Shown: one piece after another, positions 8,169-16,182 of the stretch
Layout: each line of letters begins with the position of its first letter
Numbering within the stretch: position 1 is the first letter of the stretch
NCBI GenBank assembly: GCA_000733355.1
Contig: JNVV01000033.1
Span: 204,793-222,402 of the forward strand
Source: Falciphora oryzae
Lineage: Eukaryota > Ascomycota > Sordariomycetes > Magnaporthales > Magnaporthaceae
Reading direction: 5' to 3'
DNA: 17,610 bases
Position numbers and translations under genes: made by a program
The notes under the pieces: model-generated
What the model was told of the DNA's origin: nothing
The model's input: only the letters and a program-made list of their open reading frames with translations
The model's database searches: none

Positions 8169-9356
8169 CTACATCACATTGCAAACAGCCAATCCTGCAA
8201 GCGCAGAGCCAACAGCGGCGACATTCCTGATTGTAGTGACAATGAAATTCGAAAGCGCGCCCAAGTCGATGTCGACATTTGCCTCAGCGACGCCCACAAA
8301 ATCCGTCGTCCTGAAAAGGCGGGGAATAGAAGGCTGCAACCTGGCAACATCCTGCTTGCGGAGGACCATCGTTTTGGTGTCGATGCCCTGTGAGTCAAGA
8401 ATAGACTTGAGATCACTGCCGAAAGCGACCGAGACCTGGAATGTGGCCATCTTCTTCCTGTCGACATAGAGGAAGTAATCGTCGACTCGAAACGGATTGA
8501 GAGCAACCCACTTTCTCCCGAGTCCCGGGTTAGCGCCTGCATCCCGGAGAGGGGGGCTGTGCGGGCATAGCAGGCTCTACCTACCGAGATATCAGCCATG
8601 TCATTCCCTTTCAGGTCTCTCAGCTCGTCCTGGAGACTTTTGTACCCGTCTTTCAGTTCCGATGCCATGGTGCCGTCCTCCCAAATCAGCAACCACGTGC
8701 CGTTCGGGCCGATCGACGCAATGCGGATGCTCGTAGAAGCCTTCTCCGGGTTTGCCGCCGCCTGGTACATGCCGCGCGGGACATTGGGCCCCATCAGGTA
8801 ATCGCCTTCCAGCATCCAGGCGCACCAGCTACCCTTGGGTTCTCCCCAGACGGCGCGGAGGGGGCTTAGCTTTCGTTGCCTCGTCCAGTCCTCGAACTCG
8901 GCAGGTACTTTCTCCATCACTTGTGACTCATGGGTGCTCATCCGGTCAGCGAGAGAACATCGTGACAGCACCCAGCAGGCGAGCACTACCCGGCAGGTAC
9001 GGAATAATTATCTGAGGAACCACAATCAACTTACCGCTGGAGTTGCCGTGGTGCCTGGATGTCGTGCAAGCGAAGAAAGCCTGTTTTTTCCATGCAACAC
9101 ACTTGAACTTCTTCGACCCGTCATCGCCGTTGATCAACTGGGCCCCCTTTCTGGGAAACGCACTGTGGCTGAAATGGAATGTTAGCACATGAATAGGTAG
9201 CTAGACCGCGGGTCAACAACGGTATAAGCTAGCCTCCCACCTGGCATACTAAAACGATGTTTACCTTCGATGCTGCGACCCATATCTTACAAAGTAAGCT
9301 TCATCTGGGCCAAAGTTGAAGTAGATTTCCTTCTTGGTCGGAGTTGTCTGCGACAT
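8169..9356 (-). CDS. 300-residue fungal protein with three GPxxxxYFL-type repeats and a hydrophobic C-terminal helix; function unknown
   Basis: The model is complement(join(8169..8510, 8585..8919, 9035..9168, 9265..9356)). Donors are GTAAAC, GTAAGT and GTAGGT, acceptors CAG, AAG and AAG, and each intron has CTAAC or CTGAC near its 3' end. All junction phases agree and give 300 residues from ATG 9356 to TAG 8169-8171 with no defect. The N-terminus is MSQTTPTKKEIYFNFGPDEA. Three units share the pattern hydrophobic stretch, [GN]-P, then an aromatic strand: IYFNFGPDEAYFVRYG (11-26), IRIASIGPNGTWLLIWEDG (140-158) and WVALNPFRVDDYFLYVD (188-204). After the second and third comes an L..L helix (LQDELRDLK, LKSILDS). 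This suggests a beta-repeat or propeller-like fold. Residues about 270-300 are Ala/Gly/Val-rich (LGALSNFIVTTIRNVAAVGS and on) and could insert in or bind membranes. There is no signal peptide, so it is probably cytosolic. It lies downstream of the NLR gene on the same strand, about 1 kb away. I recognise the repeat style from uncharacterised fungal proteins but know no function. Confidence 0.75.
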
Positions 9357-9500
9357 TCTGGGTCCCCGGTAGAGCTGCTTCTGGTTGCCAGATGGAGGTG
9401 GGGAGACGACCGGGCCCTATTTTGTATGTGCGTGTCGGGTTGAGCCGCTGCGGCTCCATGGTAAAAGCGGTCCGTGCTCAGGGCTGAGACAAGTCAGGTT

Positions 9501-9547
9501 GCTATCACAATCCCGCCGTAGATGCCTACCTATGCAGCTGTGATAGC
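9501..9547. repeat. inverted repeat, 9-bp arms
   Basis: GCTATCACA (9501-9509) and TGTGATAGC (9539-9547) are perfect reverse complements separated by 29 bases. They lie about 150-190 bases upstream of the repeat-protein gene's ATG at 9356, so a dyad regulatory site is possible. Confidence 0.5.
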
Positions 9548-10123
9548 GCCCCTGCAGGTAGCAGATAGAGAGCAGGCAGCCACGCAGCACTTGGCTCCCG
9601 TTACTTCGTGCCCTGCCTCTTTTAGCAATCGCGCGAGTGGGTGAGCCAAAAGCGGCGAGGCGAATGATCGCGACAGTTGAGATAGGCATCGTGAACCACT
9701 GTCTCGTCGGCGTCGCCACTGCCTTCAAGTTCTTCCGACTTTGTGACAGTCATCGTCACCTTTATGGGAATCTAGTAGGTTTGCGGTGGAAGTCTGCGTG
9801 GTTCAGAACTTCAGTAGGCGTGGATGGGGCAGCGCCTCGGGCACCACGCCACACCATCCCTGAGTTGTGAGGGACATGCTCCGGGCAGAAATCCGAAATC
9901 GAGGACCTCGGGCACCGTTTCCTCTTGCAGGATAGCTGACTACCGCGATTCTCTTGCCATAACAGAACATCTTTTTTGTCCAGCAAATGCAGAGAGAGAC
10001 CTTCAACTCCGCGTGCATGATGCATGGAACCCCCCATCATTGACAGTGGCGTCCAACGAAATCCTACCACATTGCTCCGTACACCATGCAACTTCGTCTT
10101 GCCCGACCGGCGGTAGCGGCGCT

Positions 10124-10146
10124 CGGGTAATATTTGATATTACCCG
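10124..10146. repeat. perfect palindrome, 10-bp arms with a 3-base centre
   Basis: CGGGTAATAT (10124-10133), TTG, then ATATTACCCG (10137-10146) is a perfect inverted repeat in the 3' flank of the NLR-like gene. It could be a dimeric DNA-binding site, the end of a small mobile element or an RNA hairpin; the sequence alone does not decide. Confidence 0.7.
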
Positions 10147-10367
10147 TGAATAGGCCTCCGAAACAGATCGCCAGCCAACTTCGAACCTCCAGTCCTTGTT
10201 TCACGCCGAACTTCCCTTTGAACTCGGAGTGTTTCGCATCCTCCAGCCAATCCCACAGAGAGGACTGTCGCGAGAGACGGACAGTTTCGACGCAGTCGTT
10301 GCTCTGAAGGTATCTGATGATGGGTTCCAGGTCTGCGTTAGTGGGGCTCTCTCGCTCTCGCCAAGCA

Positions 10368-12571
10368 TCAGTGCCTAGAAGTCGAAACATACTCCTTGAC
10401 TGATACGTGGATGAAGCATAAGGTCGAGTCCTTTCGCCGCTCGACCAGAGGCCCGCACGCCTCAAGCACGTAGTTCGGGACTGGGCGGTCAGGACGGTCA
10501 GCAACATCACTTGCAGTGTCAAATAACAGAGCAGACTGTAGCTCCGCCATCTGCAGTGGGCGCTTCGCAAACGCGATCCAGCCGAATATGCCCCGGAGTC
10601 GCTGGGCCGAGCGAGGGTCACAGCGAGAGAGAACATGTGATAGAATCTTCTCGTAGCTACGGTGTGGAAGGTTAGTAAATAAATATTTTCTAGCCGGGAT
10701 TCCCGCAACCCTCCCAAGGAACCCTTTCCTGTCTAGAATTTGAACTTCACTTACAACTGGGAAAGTTCTCGCGGGATGGCTTCTATGGCCTCGGTGAACT
10801 CGGCTTTGCTGTAGAAAAAGTTGGCGTCGAGGTAGTTGAGAATGAGACGAGCCCAGAGAAACATGCCTGATTTTTGTGTTGTTCTGTTAGATATCTAGCT
10901 CGAGGTCAGCGTCATGACGACTGTAGCTTACCATCAGCTTTAGTCACTATTCTGGATGCTAGCTCTGGCACGGACTGATCCGACAGGCCCATCTCAGATG
11001 GCTTTCTATGCATGTTCCTCAGAGTTGCGGTGACGAAGTGTCGTATAGCTTCCCCGATACAGTCCTTCTCCTCGAATAGAGACACTGTCGACGCCGTCTT
11101 GCGCAGCTTGGCGTGTGGGACGGCCATGGAACTTCGTCCTGACACCAGAACCTTGCACATAGGCCCATTGGTGACCAGCCTGTCGATGAGTCTGCTGCGT
11201 CTCAACAAGGCACTCATCCACGCCGTCGAATATTATGTGGACCGCGTCGCTGTCCGCGATGACCTCGACGGCCGTTTCCAGAAGCCTTTCAAGCAGGCTT
11301 ATGCTCGTTTGCTTGCCACTGATGTGTTCATCGTATATGTGGGCGGCGAGGTCGTGGTCGGCTTTTACGCACCCGAGAAACAGTGACTTGACCATGATTT
11401 CGTAGCGAGCAGTTGCGCCGGGTGAATAGGAGCAGAAATGGCTAAGCACGATGGAACGTCCCGAATCGCGGAGGGGCCTCATGAGCCCGGCACAGAAGAC
11501 GCTTTTACCCGTTCCGAGGCCCCCTTGCAGAAGCAGGAATGGGTTTTTGGAGTTGGGCTGAAGCCAAGAGGTTATGTTTTGACGCTTTAAAATCCAGTCG
11601 GCGGTGTTTGGGTGCTCCAAACCGATTTCGACCAACGAATTTCGAAGGGAGACTTGGTCCGAGTCGTCGATGCCAAGCCACGAGATTATGCTTTCCAAGT
11701 GGCACACACTCTGCTCTTTCTCATTCTGCGCGAGCCTGTGGAGAGTGACCTCCTTCCAGGAATGCAACTTTTGCCTCATCTCCCTGGCCTCGGCGATGTG
11801 CCCGCTGGCAACTCTGTCGATGATGTCCCCATGTCTCCTCAGATCCTCGAGGATATTGTTGAGCTTCTGCTTAAATCGGCCCCAGGATGTGGCGAACAGA
11901 ACCTTCCAGCCTAACAAGAAAACAATTAGTCAGCCCCCAGAAATTTGAATTGGGGCCCGGTGTGCTGCTTGCTACTTACAGCGGCGCGTTACAAATTTGT
12001 ATGCGATTTGGTGGAAGGCAAGTATGTCCACGTAGAAGGCTGCGAAGGTCGGATGGAACTCCGGGTTGTTTTTGAAGGAACGCTGCAGGAGCTCGAACCT
12101 GTCCAAGTGCTCGGCAATTTGCGCATAGGCTTTTATCAGGCTCTCGAATGCCTTGATGCAGTCAGATGACATCTGTTCCCCGGCAAACGCAGAAGGGGTA
12201 TTTCTGTGGTCAGCAAATGCCGGGCGCCGAGAAGTTCTGTAGGAGCGGCTTGCCTTCAAAATGAGCTTGATAGGGGCCCAGATCGAGGGCAGGTAGTCGG
12301 TCTCGTTGCAAAGAGTATCTACGACCTTGGAGTAGTGCTCGAGTCCTCGGAATAAGGCATCCAGGCGGCGCGTGTTTCGGAGCAGCTGGCGCCCTGCCAG
12401 CTCTCGCTCGACTTCAATCGCCGCTCTTCTGACATCCTGGAGGGTGGTCGAGGCGAATTCCGACGTGTGGGCTGGTGAAACCAGTTTGCGTAGGTCTTCG
12501 AACGCGCCCTGGATCATGAGCCTGGCTTCGACCTGGCCAGGCGCACGCGCTCTCAGAACAAAGGGCGGCAT
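10368..12571 (-). pseudogene. NLR/STAND-class protein: DUF7708 N-terminal domain plus NACHT, six exons, one frameshift
   Basis: Exons on the minus strand are 12571..12254, 12172..11980, 11910..10932 (frame changes near 11191), 10866..10755 and 10656..10368, about 629 residues; counting the frame break as two coding parts gives six segments. Introns begin GCAAGC, GTAAGT, GTAAGC and GTAAGT; the last two have CTAAC. Start ATG 12571 gives MPPFVLRARAPGQVEARLM. Residues to about 200 match DUF7708: TTLQDVRRAA, LFRGLEHYSKVVDTLC, WAPIKLILK, AFESLIKAYAQIAEHLDRFE, then AYKFV..CWKVLFATSW. The NACHT part has Walker A GGLGTGKS (about 300-307, 11524-11501) and Walker B IIFDGVDE (about 396-403). After Walker B the frame must shift: QQ then LIDRLV, CKVLVSGRSSMAV, KADGMFLWARLI, YEKILSHVLSRC, IFGWIAFAKRPLQMAELQSA and FIHVSVKEYV follow family order. 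Such proteins are nucleotide-driven switches in fungal incompatibility or immunity (family knowledge). A TGA ends it right after VKEYVSTSRH, with no ankyrin, WD or TPR repeats in view, so the C-terminus looks cut short. Confidence 0.8.
12173..12253 (-). other. probable GC-AG intron in the NLR-like gene
   Basis: The family alignment needs APIKLILK to join directly to MSSDCIKAFESLI. The 81 bases between them begin GCAAGC after AAG, contain TTTGCTGACC as a branch point and end GAACAG. No GT donor fits. The length is a multiple of three and has no stop, so retention would add 27 residues without a frameshift. Confidence 0.6.
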
Positions 12572-12797
12572 GGTGGGTAGCACCTCGACTGCATGAAGAG
12601 TCGCAATTGCTGCAGCAAGGAGAAAAATGAAGCCTGGTAATTTGGAGAGACCCAGCACGGCGATGCTGGGCTAATTATTGAGTGCATGGATTCCATCGAG
12701 GTCAGACTGGCCGGGCTCCAACCCAGAAGTGCAGCCAGCCTCACTTCAGCTTGGCGGGGTGTGTCCGCCAGTCTGCCCCACCCGCCTTTGAAGGCAA
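12572..12797. other. truncated 5' flank of the NLR-like gene
   Basis: Only 226 bases separate the NLR start codon from the LINE scrap. The frame extends upstream of ATG 12571 through a hydrophobic stretch (GFIFLLAAAIATLHAV), but only a GTG would start it and DUF7708 proteins are cytosolic, so I do not include it. Confidence 0.5.
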
Positions 12798-13031
12798 CCA
12801 CGAACGATAGGAAAGATACTCGAAGCAGTGATCGTCGAAAGGATCACCTATGCAGTCGAGAAGTTCGGACTACTACCGGCAAACCATTTCGGAGCACGAA
12901 AGCGCCGGTCAGCAAAACAAGCGCTCATCCTACTCCAGGAACACATCTTTAGGGAATGGCGAAAACGACAGGTCGTTAGCTTGGTCGGCTTTGACGTAAA
13001 CCTGAAATTACAAGGCAAATGGATACGCTAG
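12798..13031 (+). pseudogene. LINE (Tad-like) reverse transcriptase fragment, N-terminal RT motifs
   Basis: Frame 0 reads IGKILEAVIVERITYAVE, FGLLPANHFGARKRRSAKQA, LILLQEHIF, then VVSLVGFDVN before TAG at 13029-13031. This matches the start of fungal LINE reverse transcriptases: the S-x-x-G-K-x-L-E-x-x-[IV]-x-x-R-I block, L-P-x-x-[HQ]-F-G-x-R with S-x-x-[QD]-A-L, then [FS]-D-V at motif A. Motif A's Asp is kept, but the downstream [KR]-G-A-F/Y-[DN] part and the YxDD motif are missing. Weak similarity may continue in another frame (VVIRRIDSKNV near 13060, then ITATVRMPYV near 13145). The rest of the element is absent. It may come from the same LINE family as 2404-2876, but the two do not overlap and cannot be joined. 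Confidence 0.72.
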
Positions 13032-13630
13032 GCCTCGGAAAAGCCGCCGCCGATCCGTAGTAATTCGCCGGATTGACAGCAAAAATGTGAAAGGAAATTA
13101 GGGACTGGTAACCGTTTTGGTAACGGTTTCACTGCTTTCTCCCATAACCGCTACTGTTCGAATGCCCTATGTGATAATTGATAAATCCAATTGACTTCCT
13201 TTTGTCAATTTTCATTATCCGGGCATAGCCAGTCTCCTCCCTTTAAAAAACTAAAAATGAGTGGGCGCTTTGACCTAATTCCTCCAACGGCCTTTATCGC
13301 ATTTTCCAATCCCCAAAAGCCACTATAACTTTAATAAAGTCTTATTTTACTGCTTTAATCGACCAATGCATATAGGATTCCAAAATCAACGCACAGACTG
13401 GAGAAAAGGAATTATTCCGCGAAAACTGCGGAAATGCAGCCTGCCTTTCGTCGAAAGACTATATAAGGCCCCAAAAATGAATATAGGAGCGGCACGGTAC
13501 GTTACAAACTATCCCAACGAGGTTTATACCTTCGCAGCCGAAATTTTTACTGTTTTAGCTACGGGGAGTATGGCCGAATCCCGGCCCGTTTTCTAGCTCG
13601 GTCGAACCTCCTCCTAATCCGCGCACACCT
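13032..13630. other. AT-richer spacer, possibly decayed LINE; no gene supported
   Basis: Short inverted repeats occur at 13110-13128 (AACCGTT / AACGGTT) and 13189-13210 (AATTGAC / GTCAATT). An open frame at 13366-13596 on the plus strand has no motif I recognise. Faint LINE-like translation at the left end suggests eroded element sequence. Confidence 0.35.
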
Positions 13631-13631
13631 C

Positions 13632-13895
13632 CTAGTTCGGGCCGGCGTCCTCCCCGCCCGCCGGTCCTGCCTCGTCGTTCGGGCCGGCGGAGGGGTCGTC
13701 GCCGTAGCCCTCGGCCGCCAAACGCAGCCTCGCGAGTTTGTCGCCTAGGTTCGGCAGGTGCTCCTGCACAAACTCGTCGCAATCGGCCACGAGCCACTCG
13801 CGCAGGCGTCCTGCGTCGTTTTTGGAAGGGGTGGTGGTGGTGGTCGGGTAGGAGATGTGTATAGGTAGCGGTGGTGTGGCGATAGGGACACAGGA
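13632..13895 (-). other. unidentified protein-like open frame without ATG
   Basis: A minus-strand frame ending at TAG 13632-13634 reads SKNDAGRLREWLVADC, DEFVQEHLPNLGDKLARLRL, AAEGYGDDPSAGPNDEAG. Its composition (alternating charged and Leu residues, then an acidic Gly/Pro tail) looks more like real protein than the two overlapping frames, which are Arg/Pro-rich. A Thr run from (ACC)n precedes it and no ATG is available, so it would be a 3' exon or transposon scrap. I do not recognise the family. Confidence 0.3.
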
Positions 13896-13960
13896 TATCT
13901 AATGACAACAGCTGGAATAGAACCACGCATTAGCAGGTATGGCAAAGGATCGAGGAGGTC

Positions 13961-13981
13961 CCCCGGCCGGGACGGCCGGGG
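13961..13981. repeat. GC-rich hairpin, 9-bp perfect stem
   Basis: CCCCGGCCG (13961-13969), GGA, CGGCCGGGG (13973-13981) forms a perfect inverted repeat at the step from GC-rich to AT-rich sequence. It is followed by another GC-rich stretch to about 14060. Its role is unknown. Confidence 0.6.
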
Positions 13982-14529
13982 TCTGTATCACCACCCTCGC
14001 CGGCGTTACAGGTGCTTAATAAGCGGTTACAGAACATTCGGCGACGCCGAGAGGGGCTTTCCACTCCTACCGCGCACTTATGTATAAAGACCCCGAAGGT
14101 TGTAAACCCTCGGGCGGTTTTCCTATTAGTTTTTTAAAGGTAGAAATCTAGACAATCCTTTTACTGCATAATCTCTACTTTGTAACAGCAGGCACATCTG
14201 TATTACGTGACAAACACCACGTCTGGACCGCAATTGGAAATAGCGTTAATTGCATCTTAGGCAGGACACGGTGCTTAAAGCAGAGCATTGTATTGACGCC
14301 CAAAGCCGGTATCCCTTAGGGAACATGGCGTCTCCGTTGGCGCCAGTGTGCGACACCAGCACTCATTTCCTTGGGCAAACCGATGTCTATATAAACACGG
14401 CGCTGCGCGGTTACAACGATTTTAAGCGTCGGTACGGTAAGCCACAGGGAAAACGAATTTCCCAAAAACATACGCTTTTTTGTAAACACCAACTGTAAAA
14501 TTGAAACTGTGGTTCTGGGATAATACAAC
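13982..14529. other. AT-richer non-coding stretch
   Basis: No open frame has a recognisable motif. GTCTATATAAACACGG near 14384-14399 contains a TATA-like box, but no gene follows it. Confidence 0.35.
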
Positions 14530-14637
14530 TAAAAGATAGCGCCTAACTTTGGTATTAGCGCGTAAACCTTTAGCGCAAAAGCATAAGAAATAGCGCTCAG
14601 CTTTAATGTAAACGCGTAAACCTTAACGTGCTCCTCC
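14530..14637. repeat. 54-bp tandem direct repeat, two diverged copies
   Basis: ATAGCGC at 14536 recurs at 14590, and CGCGTAAACCTT at 14559-14570 recurs at 14613-14624, both with a 54-base offset. Many of the differences between copies are G/A or C/T transitions, as expected of RIP or deamination. Confidence 0.7.
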
Positions 14638-15409
14638 CTATCTTTGCCCTTGCCTTTACTATGTTTTTTTTATTCAAAACAGGGAATCCCATCCGGAACT
14701 GCGACATTTGCGTTACTAGCCAAACTAGCTCGAACACTCCAAACTTCAGTTAAAAAGTTTTTAGGAATGGAGCCTGGTCTTGGAAAAACGCCGCGCCTCC
14801 TTCATTTAACATAATAATTAATCCCGTAATTTGGATTAAAAAAACGCGACCTTCTTTTTAAAATTGCATTCCAGTACTATGCCGGTATTTCCTAACATCG
14901 CCCGATTGCTTCTCTGCTCTCCTCCAAACCAGCATCTTCCATAATGCGCGGTTCCGGCCGCCCCCCAAACCTTTGCTAACCCTAACCCTAGCCCTTCAGC
15001 ATATCCCTAAAGGCTTTTTGGGATTATTGGTTTGGCTAGGTGGGCTTTCCCGATTAATATCGAATACATAACGCAATTGGAGCCCGCTCCCCGGCCGCTC
15101 CCAGCTTAGCTCGTATTAGTACTTGATTGCTACTAGCTGCTTGCTATTATAAGTAGGGGAAATCGGAATCCTAGCGTAAACGATCTTCAACGCTCCCAAA
15201 AGGAATAAAAGGGCAACAATCATTACTACTAAAGCTTCTTTTATCTAATGCTTATCCCTATTAAACCTTGCGATAGCACTTATTAGAAAGCACTAACTCC
15301 CGCCCGTCAATCTATCAGTCTCCTTTACCTCTTGGGCTTTGCAAAGCCGGATATCGTCCCGGATTAGCAAAGGAGCCATAATTAACGGCGGCGCACCACC
15401 AAGTTCACC
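14638..15409. other. AT-rich non-coding stretch with a short telomere-like motif
   Basis: There are homopolymer A and T runs and no recognisable coding. CTAACCCTAACCCTA at 14976-14990 is 2.5 units of the fungal telomere repeat (TTAGGG on the other strand). Confidence 0.4.
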
Positions 15410-16182
15410 GCTGCCGGGCATAGGCCCCTTAACGGGGGTATGCTCGGCCGACAACGTGGGCCCGGTATCGGAAAGCATCACCTGGGTCCTTATCGGCGTC
15501 ACCTTCGTCTTCCTAGCTCTGCGGCTATATTGCAAATGGATTAAATCCAAACGTTCTAATGGGACGACTGGCTGCTGGCGATAACATAGGTAAATACAAG
15601 CACCTGGTTTTGCTTGCATAAAAGCTCTGCGAAACGCGGACTGGCTAATGGGAAGCTGGCCGTTACGTGCTTTCCACCAGATCTTCCTGCTTATTTCCGG
15701 CATTGTCCTTAACTTTAACGTCAAAATCGGCTTCGGACGGCACCTGTGCGACTTCGTATTTAAAAACCCGACAAACATCGGCCCTATAAGCCGCAACAGC
15801 AATATCGCCGGCACTATAATCCTAAATACCGTTTTATCCAAAATATCTTTCGCTTTAACGCTGCTGCGCATCGCCGAAGCCAAATGGCTTAAAATCATTA
15901 TTTGGACCATCGCCGCCGCTATTAACGCCACTATAACCTTTACCGCTATCCTCGCCTTCCTGCAGTGCAACCCGACCGAAAAGGTATGGGGCGGCGACCA
16001 GGTGCCGGGCACTTGTTAGCGCGAAACGTACGCCAATTTCGGCATCTTTACAGGTATTTATTCGGGCGTTATAAACATTATCTTAGCTATGCTGCTTTAG
16101 GCCGTTATTTGGAGGCTGGTTAAGGTGCATCCAGGGAAACGATTCCGGGTAGCGGCGCTACGCTGGCGGCGCCATAGCTGAT
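15410..16182 (+). pseudogene. fungal rhodopsin-like domain (multi-pass integral membrane protein), eroded
   Basis: Frame 0 gives ADNVGPVSESITWVLIGVTF, VFLALRLYCKWIKSKR, then a shift into frame 2 for WDDWLLAIT followed by TAG (15587-15589). Frame 0 resumes as FLLISGIVLNFNVKIGFGRH, IAGTIILNTVLSKISFALTL, LLRIAEAKWLKIIIWTIAA, ILAFLQCNPTEKVW, VPGTC and TAG (16017-16019) where relatives have Trp. It continues YANFGIFTGIYSGVINIILA, then TAG (16098-16100) again at a Trp position, and VIWRLVK. This is the order of the fungal seven-helix rhodopsin-like family: L-R-[LIV]-Y, W-D-D-[WY], G-[FY]-G-[KR]-H, S-[KF]-x-[ST]-F-x-x-[TL]-L-L-R, Q-C-x-P, V-P-G-x-C-W. These proteins are common in Sordariomycetes (relatives include Pth11-type proteins). 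No start codon is evident. At least one frameshift and three TAG codons make it non-functional. Confidence 0.8.

Larger units (their letters stand above)
9357..10367. other. intergenic region between the NLR-like gene and the repeat-protein gene
   Basis: This 1-kb stretch holds the 5' flank of the repeat-protein gene and the 3' flank of the NLR gene. It contains two inverted repeats (listed separately). Minus-strand translation just beyond the NLR stop (10064-10367) has protein-like composition (NADLEPIIRYLQ, SSLWDWLEDAKHSEF) and could be eroded NLR C-terminus in another frame, but I cannot align it. A plus-strand frame at 9637-9870 has a hydrophobic start but no supported domain. Confidence 0.4.

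Noticed and set aside
8174..8986. Single 270-codon minus-strand frame as the gene
   Set aside because: It reads through an intron with good GTAGGT donor and CTAAC branch signals into Ser/Arg-rich nonsense. The spliced model keeps phase and repeat structure and reaches a better start at 9356.
9637..9870. Plus-strand frame with a hydrophobic N-terminal stretch (GIVNHCLVGVATAFKFF) that recalled HeLo-type domains
   Set aside because: Spacing and the key positions of HeLo domains are not met, and the gene context and splice signals do not support it.
12572..12658. Signal-peptide-like extension of the NLR N-terminus
   Set aside because: It has no ATG, only a GTG. The family start pattern begins after ATG 12571 and these proteins are cytosolic.
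13908..13922. tRNA B-box-like sequence on the minus strand (GGTTCTATTCC)
   Set aside because: It has one mismatch to the consensus, no proper T-arm stem and no A box at the right distance, so neither a tRNA nor a SINE is supported.
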